Shown here piece after piece: positions 48,501-64,000 of a stretch of 64,000 nucleotides of DNA. The notes below the pieces were generated by a model, which worked only from the letters and a program-made list of their open reading frames with translations, searched no databases and was not told where the DNA came from. A program made the translations under genes and the position numbers. Source of the DNA: Ashinkailepas kermadecensis (Eukaryota; Arthropoda; Thecostraca; Neolepadidae); contig JAOTOM010004824.1 of the NCBI GenBank assembly GCA_034440615.1, positions 186,001 to 250,000 on the forward strand, in the 5' to 3' direction. Position 1 is the first letter of the stretch. Each line of letters opens with the position of its first letter.

Positions 48501-51500
48501 TGCCTTTTCGGGACGGCCAACACTGTGTTTCGCTGCGGAGTTGTCCGTCGTCTGCTGCTCTGCTCGTGCCTTTTCGGGACGGCCAACACTGTGTTTCGCT
48601 GCGGAGTTGTCCGTCGTCTGCTGCTCTGTTCGTGCCTTTTCGGGACGGCCAACACTGTGTTTCGCTGCGGAGTTGTCCGTCGTCTGCTGCTCTGTTCGTG
48701 CCTTTTCGGGACGGCCAACACTGTGTTTCGCTGCGGAGTTGTCCGTCGTCTGCTGCTCTGTTCGTGCCTTTTCGGGACGGCCAACACTGTGTTTCGCTGC
48801 GGAGTTGTCCGTCGTCTGCTGCTCTGTTCGTGCCTTTTCGGGACGGCCAACACTGTGTTTCGCTGCGGAGTTGTCCGTCGTCTGCTGCTCTGTTCGTGCC
48901 TTTTCGGGACGGCCAACACTGTGTTTCGCTGCGGAGTTGTCCGTCGTCTGCTGCTCTGTTCGTGCCTTTTCGGGACGGCCAACACTGTGTTTCGCTGCGG
49001 AGTTGTCCGTCGTCTGCTGCTCTGTTCGTACCTTTTCGGGACGGGCAACACTGTGTTTCGCTGCGGATTGTCCGTCGTCTGCTGCTCTGCTCGTGCCTTT
49101 TCGGGACGGCCAACACTGTGTTTCGCTGCGGAGTTGACCGTCGTCTGCTGCTCTGTTCGTGCCTTTTCGGGACGGCCAACACTGTGTTTCGCTGCGGAGT
49201 TGTCCGTCGTCTGCTGCTCTGTTCGTGCCTTTTCGGGACGGCCAACACTGTGTTTCGCTGCGGAGTTGTCCGTCGTCTGCTGCTCTGTTCGTGCCTTTTC
49301 GGGACGGCCAACACTGTGTTTCGCTGCGGAGTTGTCCGTCGTCTGCTGCTCTGTTCGTGCCTTTTCGGGACGGCCAACACTGTGTTTCGCTGCGGAGTTG
49401 TCCGTCGTCTGCTGCTCTGTTCGTGCCTTTTCGGGACGGCCAACACTGTGTTTCGCTGCGGAGTTGTCCGTCGTCTGCTGCTCTGTTCGTGCCTTTTCGG
49501 GACGGGCAACACTGTGTTTCGCTGCGGAGTTGTCCGTCGTCTGCTGCTCTGCTCGTGCCTTTTCGGGACGGCCAACACTGTGTTTCGCTGCGGAGTTGAC
49601 CGTCGTCTGCTGCTCTGTTCGTGCCTTTTCGGGACGGCCAACACTGTGTTTCGCTGCGGAGTTGTCCGTCGTCTGCTGCTCTGTTCGTGCCTTTTCGGGA
49701 CGGCCAACACTGTGTTTCGCTGCGGAGTTGTCCGTCGTCTGCTGCTCTGTTCGTGCCTTTTCGGGACGGCCAACACTGTGTTTCGCTGCGGAGTTGTCCG
49801 TCGTCTGCTGCTCTGCTCGTGCCTTTTCGGGACGGCCAACACTGTGTTTCGCTGCGGAGTTGTCCGTCGTCTGCTGCTCTGCTCGTGCCTTTTCGGGACG
49901 GCCAACACTGTGTTTCGCTGCGGAGTTGTCCGTCGTCGCTGCTCTGCTCGTGCCTTTTCGGGACGGCCAACACTGTGTTTCGCTGCGGAGTTGTCCGTCG
50001 TCTGCTGCTCTGCTCGTGCCTTTTCGGGACGGCCAACACTGTGTTTCGCTGCGGAGTTGTCCGTCGTCTGCTGCTCTGCTCGTGCCTTTTCGGGACGGCC
50101 AACACTGTGTTTCGCTGCGGAGTTGTCCGTCGTCTGCTGCTCTGCTCGTGCCTTTTCGGGACGGCCAACACTGTGTTTCGCGGCGGAGTTGTCCGTCGTC
50201 TGCTGCTCTGTTCGTGCCTTTTCGGGACGGCCAACACTGTGTTTCGCTGCGGAGTTGTCCGTCGTCTGCTGCTCTGTTCGTGCCTTTTCGGGACGGCCAA
50301 CACTGTGTTTCGCTGCGGAGTTGTCCGTCGTCTGCTGCTCTGTTCGTGCCTTTTCGGGACGGGCAACACTGTGTTTCGCTGCGGAGTTGTCCGTCGTCTG
50401 CTGCTCTGTTCGTGCCTTTTTGTGTGGACGTGACGTCGTCAGCACTTCAACTTCAGAACACAGGAAGAAAATGGCCGCCGTCTGCTGCTCTGTTCGTGTC
50501 TTTGTGTGTGGACGTGGCGTCGTCAGCATTTCAACTTCAGAACAGAGGAAGAAAACGCTGGTCTGATGACCAGGCAGTGCGCCCTACCTGAGATGAGGAA
50601 GTAGATGGATAATGTAAGCAGACAGATACAGCTGCATCCTGATGACCAGTATATCCTTGGATGGTTATTTGGGTTTAGGGTCGCATCGACTGCGTTGGTC
50701 GTCCAGCGCCCAACCTGTATATCCTTGGGAGGAACTACAAGGTGCGAATATCCAAGCATTGTCTTCTGGACAGCAGCAGCATGGACATATCGGCAATGTC
50801 TGCATCACCACCATACATATCAAGATTTAACTCCGATGATTCACCAGACATAAAATATTCCACGTTTAATTAGAAATGTGGCATATGCGCATAGTCCGAT
50901 GCTACACCACCTACAAATTAGGTTATGTCACGTGATTCAAGACCGCGACCAATTTGGATCAGGACCAATCAGGGTCCGTGGCATTGTTTTCATGTGCACG
51001 CTTGACCGATGTCGCCATCGCTGCCGGCGTCACCTGCACCGGTCACGCTGTCGGGGTGCGGGCCAGCGGTGTCGCCTGCACTGGTCACATTGATGGATAC
51101 CTCCTCCTTCCGCTACCGGTGTCGCCTGCACCGGTCACGTTGCTGGGTGCCTCCTACACCGCTGCCTGTGTCTCCTACACCAATCACGGTGCTGGGTGCC
51201 CCCTACACCGCTGCCCGTGTCGCCTGCACCGGTCACGGTGCTGGGTGCCCCCTACACCGCTGCCCGTGTCTCCTACACCAATCACGGTGCTGGGTGCCCC
51301 CTACACCGCTGCCCGTGTCGCCTGCACTGGCCACGTTGCTGGGATGCAGCACACTGATACTACCTGTACCGGTCGCGCTGTTGGGGCGCTTCCCAGCGAT
51401 ACGACTGAGGCGTCTCGTCATCGGGAACATCTGCGGTGAAGGGGCGGATACTCATCGATGGTTTCGACGACGATAGATCGATCGAACCATCGTCATCGAT

Positions 51501-52807
51501 CATATGGGAACAGGATGGACGGTTGCTTTCAGACGTGTACAAATGGTGTAGTAACTAGAACGGGATACAGCAATGGGCCATGTTTATGGGCGCTAAATGA
51601 CCAAACCTGGTCGATGCGCCCTAAACCTCAAATAACCAACCAATGGGCCATGCTAAACTAGCACAGACGTACAAGGGCTTCGGCTGGTGCCGTGCGCAGC
51701 GAGCACGCGGACCCGAGCCCGTCATCCTTTCTCCTCCCATCCCAGTGTCCGTACATTGTCAACATCTCTGTTTATGTTTTTCATCCAACCCTGCAACAAT
51801 CCCTTCCCTGTCGTGAGCAGATAGGTCTGCTTTGGACGGCAGAGGCGTCACCTATTGCTGTGTCCCTCGTCATATTGACGTCATCAGAAGCAGCATGGCT
51901 GACACGGCAGCCATGCACTCGTGCACCTTACGTTGCTGCCACATATCTCAACCAGGCTGTCAGCGCTGTCGGGCTCAAATGCCAGCAAATGTGGCATTCC
52001 ATTGACAAGCTTAAAACATTCAAAAGGCGTTGTCTTGTGGGATCATCTTGGTGGAAGGAATTGGTACTGGGTAGGCCAAAGTGAGTGCATACATAGTGCA
52101 TACGCCACTCATAGGTACTGTGCTTGTTGACTAAGGAGTCGAAGTCTATCTGTAACCATTGTGGCGTACTGTTTACAGTGGGTCATGATGTGTTCTCATA
52201 TCACCTATTTTAAGTACAGCGGAGACGGAATTTTTGGCAACGTATGACCTCGCTTAAGCTTATCGACATTTTAGGTGACCTCCGCGTATGACCCAGACGG
52301 ATAAACTATTTGACGATATATCAGACATCTAGTTTGCCGTCATCTGCCCGTCAGCGTGGTATGCCCTAGGCTTTTCTCGTGTATGTATGCCTGATAATTC
52401 GTAGAACTTGAGAAGGCCCGAGTATATTGAATCAGTGGCATATTACTGACTATGGGCACAAAATGGTTAAACTTAGTCCATATGGCCTAAAATTAAAACG
52501 AACGAACCATTGCTGAGCATAAGTGATCATGGCACACTGGTTCCACATACTCGCCAATTTCTCGTTTCAAACTGGTGATTTAAACCCACCACTTTCAAGT
52601 ATAGCATCCAGCAGTGGCTAGTGCATACACCGCTCGCTTCGCACGGCGGATAGACCGGAGGCCAACAGACTGTTTGTCCGCTCGCAGGTCCAGAGCTACA
52701 AGACCGAGTTCGAGACCTGCGCTGTCCAGTGTGTGGACGACAGCATCAGCACGTTCCCCAGCCACACGCGAAGAATCAAGGATCATCTATACAAGCGAGC
52801 CTTCTAG
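39529..52807 (+). CDS. FAM136A: FAM136A family protein, complete coding region in four exons
   Basis: Coding exons 39542-39628, 42495-42635, 43544-43621 and 52688-52807 join in phase 0 at every junction, giving 141 residues and a TAG stop. The human protein is about the same length. Family signatures are an N-terminal helix (MADAAQERVQ...YLRKMQ) and four CX3C pairs: C35-C39 (CASKC), C53-C57 (CIENC), C82-C86 (CVMQC) and C113-C117 (CAVQC). Such twin-CX3C proteins are mitochondrial intermembrane-space type, usually oxidised by the MIA40 pathway. The exact molecular role of FAM136A is not established. Intron 3 is 9 kb and holds a 66-bp array and LINE fragments. AATAAA at 53279-53284 may be the polyadenylation signal. 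Confidence 0.96.
39542..39628 (+). CDS. FAM136A: FAM136A coding exon 1
   Basis: Follows acceptor TTATTTCAG and a 13-nt leader. The ATG at 39542 starts MADAAQERVQ, and the exon ends YLRKMQ before donor GTATGT. The start aligns with that of family members. Confidence 0.95.
39629..41346. other. FAM136A intron 1, left part
   Basis: No conserved exon recognised. It contains a C-run (about 40276-40289), GGACACCC-type short repeats near 39850-39905, and a diverged repeat in which GTTTCAGTGTACCTAT occurs twice (about 41174 and 41278). Confidence 0.5.
41351..42038. mobile_element. 688-bp MITE flanked by TTAA (piggyBac-like)
   Basis: TTAA at 41347-41350 and 42039-42042 flanks inverted ends CACTCGCACGTCCGG and, in reverse complement, CTCGCGCACGTCCGG. 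Just inside each end is a self-complementary G-run/CAGATNTCTG/C-run block. TTAA duplication and a short TIR fit the piggyBac superfamily. No transposase is present. It is inserted in FAM136A intron 1. Confidence 0.82.
42495..42635 (+). CDS. FAM136A: FAM136A coding exon 2
   Basis: 47 codons, acceptor TGTTGCAG and donor GTGAGA. It starts GDMHRCASKCCDD and holds the first two CX3C motifs (CASKC and CIENC), followed by IPLQRAQHFVQ. Confidence 0.96.
42885..43130 (+). repeat. dispersed repeat D, copy 2
   Basis: Contains CATTATCTTCTCCAGAAAAT, then TGTGATTAAGTGCTC and ACCCTCTCCGTATACGGC. It is shared with 63595-63830 and in part with 18530-18700. A minisatellite starts about 60 bp downstream. Confidence 0.75.
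43190..43480. repeat. 28-bp minisatellite
   Basis: About ten units of the form GGGCGGGACATTGTTGTGAC plus AAGAGGAC in FAM136A intron 2, ending about 65 bp before exon 3. Confidence 0.93.
43544..43621 (+). CDS. FAM136A: FAM136A coding exon 3
   Basis: 26 codons, acceptor CTGCCACAG and donor GTAACC. It reads ERLQRCVMQCQDKIKDKVG, holding the third CX3C pair. Confidence 0.95.
43622..45310. other. FAM136A intron 3, left part; nothing recognised
   Basis: About 1.7 kb without conserved exons or an identifiable repeat. Confidence 0.5.
45320..46075 (+). mobile_element. LINE 3' end: RNase H fragment, zinc knuckle and hairpin tail
   Basis: Broken frames encode CWIPSYVGISGNELADAKRA (RNase H of I/Jockey-like LINEs). 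Further on they encode LCRLRIGQTYANHPYLIRG and CTECHARLSVRHILLSC, the usual C-terminal Cys/His motif. The 3' UTR ends with GTCGATGCGCCC (46025-46036), then GAAAACCC and CTAACTAACTAACCC. The same 3' module caps SINE families in this window. Stop codons make it inactive. Confidence 0.85.
46085..46620 (-). mobile_element. LINE ORF2 fragment (endonuclease-RT linker)
   Basis: The minus strand reads RRVRVSPPEAPPVTAGIRDL, then LTGRRRAT and (in another frame) VNKMKTSKSTG. This resembles the region between the endonuclease and reverse transcriptase domains of Jockey/I-type LINEs. It is truncated at the neighbouring plus-strand LINE tail. Confidence 0.65.
46813..46867 (-). mobile_element. tail-only micro-retroposon, 55 bp
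   Basis: Stem GGGCGC/GCGCCC at 46834-46839 and 46861-46866, followed on the minus strand by TTAAACTCCAACAACCAACC. The probable target-site duplication is TTTGACTTGT / TTTAACTTGT (46803-46812 and 46868-46877, one mismatch). Confidence 0.75.
47319..50419. repeat. 66-bp tandem array, about 47 units
   Basis: Head-to-tail 66-bp units (CTTTTCGGGACGGCCAACAC, TGTGTTTCGCTGCGGAGTTG, TCCGTCGTCTGCTGCTCTG, TTCGTGC) that are nearly identical. Unit length is 22 codons and lacks stops in several frames, so frames of more than 1000 codons appear on both strands. A few indels (near 48410, 49068 and 49936) shift them. Rare variants recur 462 bp (7 units) apart. It sits in FAM136A intron 3. Confidence 0.97.
50395..50560. 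repeat. flanking duplication at the array edge
   Basis: Two roughly 90-bp copies combine the end of the 66-bp unit (GTCTGCTGCTCTGTTCGTG) with GTGTGGACGTG(A/G)CGTCGTCAG and CAACTTCAGAACA. This may show the longer unit from which the array grew. Confidence 0.8.
50661..50716 (-). mobile_element. tail-only micro-retroposon, 56 bp
   Basis: Minus strand: a GGGCGC stem with a GCGACCC partner (one bulged base), then TAAACCCAAATAACCAT. It is flanked by a perfect 12-bp duplication GTATATCCTTGG (50649-50660 and 50717-50728). Confidence 0.9.
51000..51350 (+). repeat. 49-bp minisatellite
   Basis: About six or seven units of the form GTCGCCTGCACCGGTCACGG, TGCTGGGTGCCCCCTACACC, GCTGCCCGT in FAM136A intron 3. 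No coding sequence is implied. Confidence 0.88.
51583..51640 (+). mobile_element. tail-only micro-retroposon, 58 bp
   Basis: Stem GGGCGC (51588-51593)/GCGCCC (51616-51621) with an inner GACC/GGTC helix, then TAAACCTCAAATAACCAAC. It is flanked by a perfect 12-bp duplication CAATGGGCCATG (51571-51582 and 51641-51652). Confidence 0.92.
52453..52510 (+). mobile_element. tail-only micro-retroposon, diverged copy
   Basis: Aligns along its length with the 51583-51640 element (ATGGGCAC...ATGG...GTCCAT...GGCCTAAAAT...AACGAACC), but the stem is degraded and no clear duplication remains. Confidence 0.5.
52688..52807 (+). CDS. FAM136A: FAM136A coding exon 4
   Basis: The acceptor GCTCGCAG is followed by VQSYKTEFETCAVQCVDDSI, ending KDHLYKRAF and TAG. 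It carries the fourth CX3C pair and the conserved CVDD. Confidence 0.95.
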   Translation, partial: VQSYKTEFETCAVQCVDDSISTFPSHTRRIKDHLYKRAF

Positions 52808-55800
52808 CGCACAACCGCCCGATAGTCAATTGTTATGAACAGAGGGACGAATGTGTGCCGAACGAATGCCCGCGGTCGTGTCTCGCCACCACGCCATCTG
52901 TCTGCAGCCGCACTCAATTTGCCAGAGGCGGGCTCTAAGACAGTGGTGAGTGATTCTGAAGTCCACACGTTGTTATTTCGGGTCCAGGATGGCCCTCCAT
53001 TGCCTTCGCTGTTGCTACATGGGTGTGGACAGCTGTTCAGTTTCATAGTGAGCTTGTCGAGTGCACGTGTGATCGTTTCAGACCCGCGCGAGTACCTCGA
53101 AGAACGGTCTGCGATGCAACACCCGACCCGCTACGGTCGCGAACCCACACCGCGGGGTCACAGGCGCGTGTATTGCACACACGACTCCGCACCTTGGTTA
53201 CCACGTGCCGCAAGACAACTGCAGCCAGAGTCTTCCCGACTTCGCAACAGTACATGAGCATGGGGTGGGAATATAAACAATAAATATGTCAGTGGGAAAA
53301 GTGGATTGTTATTGTCACACAGAATCAGGGTGGCACAAGAAACATTCGCGAAGGAGCTACGACAGGGAATTCCAACACCAGAGCAAGTGGACAAAACACG
53401 TTATGATTAACCTCCGTGTCGCACCGCACGCTTCGGACTCCCGTGGCGAATATGCACATGGCGTAACGCGGCACATCGTCACCGGTTCAATACTTTGTGC
53501 CTTGCAACATGCCAACAAGGTGCTTTTCGATTTCTCGCAGGCAATCCAGAACTGGCAACGCCTCAACCACGCCTCCCGAACCCCGACTTGCGGTCGCCGA
53601 TCATAACCTCCCCCCCCCAACCCGACATTTGGTCGCCGCTCCGATCAAGCCCACCCCGACCTGGTATAGTTTCATTCCAGGGGCCAACCGAAACTGTCCG
53701 ACATGTACCAGACATGTGCAGTGGAAGCGAGCTGCTACAACAGTGCAATGCTGCCGGGTCATTATTATCGGTATGGTTGTCGATATGATATGGGCATCAC
53801 AGGATTGCCCGAACTGCGCATGCGTGCGCGTCCTCGTATACATTACAGAAAGCAAAAAAAGCTATTATACTCAACTTGGGAACGTTCGCCACCCAATGTG
53901 GCTGAGAAGGCCCACCTGGAGGCAATACGGGTGGTCCCGAAACTTGATGTGATCATACTCTTGGTTTCATTATGAACCAACACAATCGTCGCTCAACCAG
54001 GCTCTAACGGCATTTTAAGTGCGACATTTGAGTACACGTTCTACAGTCAGATTCAACAAACTCTGGGCTCGTTCGATGTTCTGTTTGGTGTGGCGGTAGC
54101 GATCAGGATCTCAACTTGACAGAAGTAGCATCATGCCTGTCTGATGCATACTCTGTCAATACACAAACGAAACAGGCTCTAGATCAAGAAAGCGACGTCG
54201 TTGGCTCGCGGCGCTCTTGGATTGGGCTGCCAACAGTCCAGCAGCGGTTATCGAGCAGTCCCCAGCATATTATTGCCGAGACTCCGGTCAAGCCTCGCAC
54301 TTCTTGGCTCGGCAGCATCGAAACGCTTACATGTGGCCAGGTCGGAATTTATTTGAAGCGCTCAGCTTCCATGTTTATCCTTCTGTTTACGCCGAAGACT
54401 TTTCCCATTTCCTTTGGTTCGTTTTGGTCAACCGATATGTTGCGAAATTCCCGCAAATAGACTGACCGAGTAGGTAGAGGTCGGCTATAAGACGGTCCGA
54501 CTACCCTCCAATGAACGATTGGCCACGTGCCACAAAATATGCATGCTGTTTGTCGGCGATACGGAACTCTGTTTCAATCCATACCATTTTTCAATTTGGG
54601 ATTTGTCTGCAGGAACACTTGAGAAGATGCAAGTGGGCTTGCACGTGTAAGCAACGTACATTTGGAAAAGGCATCAGTGAAGTCATTAAATATGCGGCAT
54701 AAAATGCAGGCTGTTGGAATAACAACTGCCATCACTGTAATTGCAGACCAAATATACTGGTGCCGGAACCCTGTTACTCACCATGGTTGACTAGCACTTC
54801 AACAAGCAAAATAAGACATTTATATACATTTTCTGGAATTAATCCCCAGTCTTCTTGGGCTTCTTCACATCTGCTGCAATCAAAGGATTAACAAGAAAAC
54901 GAAACCAGGCAGCAACCGGATCGAAGCAATCGTACCCGTAGGTCCAAACAATGAACCAGGACTAGGCGTATCTAGACAGCTCGAGTTACAATTCACGTTG
55001 ACTCGACCAACTGTTAACAGGTACCCGCCTATATTTGTTCTTGGTGGAAAACTGACCACAAGTTATTATGGAATGTGGCGGTTAAAGTAGATACAACAGT
55101 TTCTGAAACAAACAAAACAACAAAAAGATAAAAGACAAGGCCATGCACATGAAATATTACAAGCAAATATGAAAAAGATCGTGTCTGGTATTTTGGTTCC
55201 AGATGTCGTGTGCTTTGTTTGGTTTCCAAGATGGCTTGCATGATGGATGCACCCTAGGGGAAATCGACATAGATCATGGACCGTAAACCACCCAGAGGAT
55301 AAAGGTGAAATGCGAGCCAGAATAAAACTATTTTGACCAACTTTCCTGTTTGGTTCTGACCGGTCTATCAACACTGAATTTAAATCCGGGAGGGCATGGT
55401 GGTGAATAGCACGCGTACCCGTTCACATCACCATACCTATGCTACCCATATAGGCATACACAATCAGATAGTAATGACTGCACTGAAGGTGCCGGATCGA
55501 AGCGTTACGACCCGAAGTGGCAACGCAAAACAGTAGCGATGCCTTAAACACAGTCGGCCGCCGACAGAGCGGGACAATGCGCTGCTGCTATTTGAGGCGC
55601 GCCTCACCTCTGACCGCGAGCAGCCACAGCTGAATGTGCTCCACCCGGCACCCGGCGATCCAAGCATCTCTGGACAATTCCAATCTCAAACGTGGACAAT
55701 AAGCCCGTCCCAGTGCTACAGCGACGGCATCCAGCGTCTGTTGTCAGGTGACGGTGACACGACGGGCCTACAATGATCAATCGAAGCCCCCACAACAGTT

Positions 55801-55920
55801 GCCTGTGTCCGACAGTGCAGTTTGCACGGCGACAGCGACGGCTCGCTGCGAACGTGACCGCCGGCGCCGGTGACTGTTTGTTGGCCGGTCAGGTACGGTC
55901 TGGGCGGGCGGCCACGCGTC
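52808..55920. other. 3' flanks of FAM136A and IDI1; no further gene
   Basis: The convergent intergenic region. AATAAA at 53279-53284 is a candidate FAM136A polyadenylation signal. No other conserved coding sequence or clear repeat was recognised. Confidence 0.5.
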
Positions 55921-62127
<6,207 letters not shown>

Positions 62128-62129
62128 GG

Positions 62130-62640
62130 CGCGCCGCTGACCTGCCACACACCGGAGAACAAGGTCAGGCCTGACCTGCCACACACCGGAGAACAAGGTC
62201 AGGCCTGACCTGCCACACACCGGAGAACAAGGTCAGGCCTGATCTGCCACACACCGGAGAACAAGGTCAGGCCTGATCTGCCACACACCGGAGAACAAGG
62301 TCAGGCCTGACCTGCCACACACCGGAGAACAAGGTCAGGCCTGATCTGCCACACACCGGAGAACAGGGTCAGACCTGATCTACACACACCTGAGGACAGG
62401 GTCAGACCTGACCTACACACATCTGCGGACAGGGTCAGACCTGACCACACGAACCGGAGCACAGGGTCGGACCTGACCTACACACACCTGAGGACAGGGT
62501 CAGACCTGACCTACACGAACCGGAGCACAGGGTCAGACTTGACCAGCCACACACAGGAGCACAGTATCAGACATAATCCGCCAAACACCGGAGCACAGGG
62601 TCAGACCTGATCTACCACACACGAAGACATGTCACGCGCC
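62130..62640. repeat. 34-bp minisatellite repeating the IDI1 acceptor
   Basis: Units of CCTGCCACACACCGGAGAAC plus AAGGTCAGGCCTGA, nearly perfect to about 62370 and diverged to about 62640. On the IDI1 strand each clean unit reads CTTGTTCTCCGGTGTGTGG plus CAG-GTCAG, identical to the sequence at the exon's acceptor. Confidence 0.93.
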
Positions 62641-62644
62641 GAAA

Positions 62645-63225
62645 GATAGGGTCAGGCAACGCTCAAAGCTAGTCGGGAGCAATACTCGTACGGAAGTTCA
62701 CGTCAGAGATGAAATGGAATGGTTGACCAGAATCGACAGTGACCGAACAATCCTCAAAGAGGTCAAGAAACGAGAGTGGCTGCAAACATCCAAAGTGACG
62801 CCTGCACTCGTCGGAAAGGTAAAGGCACGAAGCCAAAATATAACGAACCGAAAGGCATGCGTAAGGCACCCGGAACACACGGGGACATCACATGGTTCCT
62901 GCTTCGGATTCGCACTAGCCAAAACAACGTGCAAATTGTTTCTGTGTTGTTCGTTTGGCCGCTGCGTCGGTGGCTCGTTTTGAAAATACTTGTCCAGAGT
63001 GGCACCCATACATCAATCTTTCCCTCTGCATTGTGAAATCGAATGTGAAACTATCTCTTGTATAATGATATTGCATGGATTACAAGATCGTAGCGCTACA
63101 AAACTGCTACGGCTATCGGCTAGAACGGACTGAAAACATTCATCTGGCATTTGCATAAAACATGCAGCTGAAAGGGCACGCACCACACACAAACGCACGA
63201 GTACAAGATCAGACAATGATCCGCC
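62645..63225. other. non-repeat island upstream of IDI1, no gene recognised
   Basis: About 580 bp between two minisatellite blocks. It could contain the IDI1 5'UTR exon or promoter, but no motif decides this. Confidence 0.4.
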
Positions 63226-63229
63226 ACCC

Positions 63230-64000
63230 ATGGGAGTACATGGTCATGCACTGATCCGTCACAGGTGGTACTGGATCAGACACTGATCCGTCACACAAGG
63301 GAATACAGGGTCAGACACATATAATAAAGGATTAGACACATTCATCATTCACGGAGTACAGGATCAGACACTGATTCGTCACACGGAGTATCAGATCAGA
63401 CACTGATCCGTCACGCATGACGTGAGTAGAGGATCACACACTGATTCGCCATATATCGGAGCACAGGGTCAGACACTGATCCGACACATACAGGAGTACA
63501 TGGCCAGGGGAGTGCAGGGTCCGACATTGAGCTTCCACACACAAGAACACATGATCAGACACTGACAGGGTTAAACAAAATAGGCCGATTCTGGATTTTG
63601 GCATCAGGACATTATCTTCTCCAGAAAATGATACTCTCGTTTTGATCAGTTACAAACTAAACTGTGTTGTTTGACAATGAACTACTCTGTGATAAAGTGC
63701 TCAATATTCATGAGAAAATCCGAACTGATATTCCGATGTCGCACGTTTGAAGAAAAATATCCCCGCATTCGGTTACCTCAAAAATGTCCTCTCTACCTTC
63801 AGAGTTATAAAGCATAAATCCAACCCTGGACACTGATCCACCACACAGAGTAAAGGGTCCAACACTGATCCATCACACATGGGAGCATAGGGTCAGACAC
63901 TGATACGCCACACATGGGAGCATAGGGTCAGACACTGATCCATCACACATGGGAGCATAGGGTCAGACACTGATACGCCACACACGGAGTATAGGGTCAG
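63230..64000. repeat. 35-bp minisatellite, interrupted
   Basis: Diverged to near-perfect units of CACACATGGGAGCATAGGGT plus CAGACACTGATCCGT, related to the array at 62130-62640 and continuing off the window. Interrupted at 63570-63830 by dispersed repeat D. Confidence 0.9.
63595..63830 (+). repeat. dispersed repeat D, copy 3
   Basis: CATTATCTTCTCCAGAAAAT, then GTGTTGTTTGACAATGAAC and TCTGTGATAAAGTGCTC. It is embedded within the 35-bp minisatellite. Confidence 0.8.

Noticed and set aside
47212..50591. Open frames of more than 1000 codons on both strands
   Set aside because: They are produced by a stop-free 66-bp tandem unit that is a multiple of three. They overlap each other on both strands, shift frame at indels, and lie in a FAM136A intron.
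51692..52084. 130-codon open frame in FAM136A intron 3
   Set aside because: No family motif, no plausible splice context and average composition. Likely chance.

Overview
The window is nuclear DNA from an animal with intron-rich genes, much repetitive DNA and roughly balanced base composition. Scattered GGTTAGG/CCTAACC-type words and the repeat types suggest an invertebrate, most likely an arthropod. No species can be named from the sequence alone.

Three conserved host genes can be assembled exon by exon, with splice phases that agree at every junction. (1) Positions 3263-15955 (+) hold the last six exons of a voltage-gated calcium channel alpha2/delta auxiliary subunit (CACNA2D family). Its 5' part lies to the left of, or is unrecognised within, the window. 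(2) Positions 39529-52807 (+) hold a complete four-coding-exon FAM136A gene (141 aa, four CX3C motifs), with a probable non-coding first exon ending at 35300 behind a palindromic NRF-1-type site. (3) Positions 62127-55921 (-) hold a three-coding-exon isopentenyl-diphosphate delta-isomerase (IDI1, 225 aa) ending in HRL. FAM136A and IDI1 converge on a gene-poor interval at 52.8-55.9 kb.

The rest is mostly repeats. Positions 1-2.2 kb are a short-unit satellite interrupted by a 1.67-kb foldback element. The alpha2/delta introns carry several minisatellites, two of which start exactly at a 5' splice site and reiterate it. Positions 19.2-33.3 kb form one complex. A truncated hAT transposase abuts a large inverted duplication (arms 20504-25169 and 27781-32499). 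The arms contain a pol-deleted LTR retrotransposon and unusual degenerate 20-30-bp tandem repeats. Positions 36-38.5 kb hold a MITE, a LINE tail and two tRNA-headed SINEs with perfect target-site duplications. Positions 41.3-42.0 kb hold a TTAA-flanked MITE. Positions 45.3-46.6 kb hold two LINE fragments. Positions 47.3-50.4 kb are a 66-bp array of about 47 units. Positions 58-58.5 kb hold two more SINEs, 59.8-60.7 kb is a long purine tract, and 61.3-64 kb is minisatellite around IDI1 exons.

The most notable observation is a retroposon network. Two tRNA-headed SINE families, a LINE 3' end and a set of headless elements only about 41-62 bp long share one 3' module: a short hairpin with compensatory base changes, followed by a TAAAACC...AACCAACC tail. 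Several headless copies have their own 10-12-bp target-site duplications, so the tail module alone appears to have been mobilised. The second theme is minisatellites that reiterate functional splice sites of the neighbouring exon (alpha2/delta introns 1 and 2, and IDI1 first coding exon).
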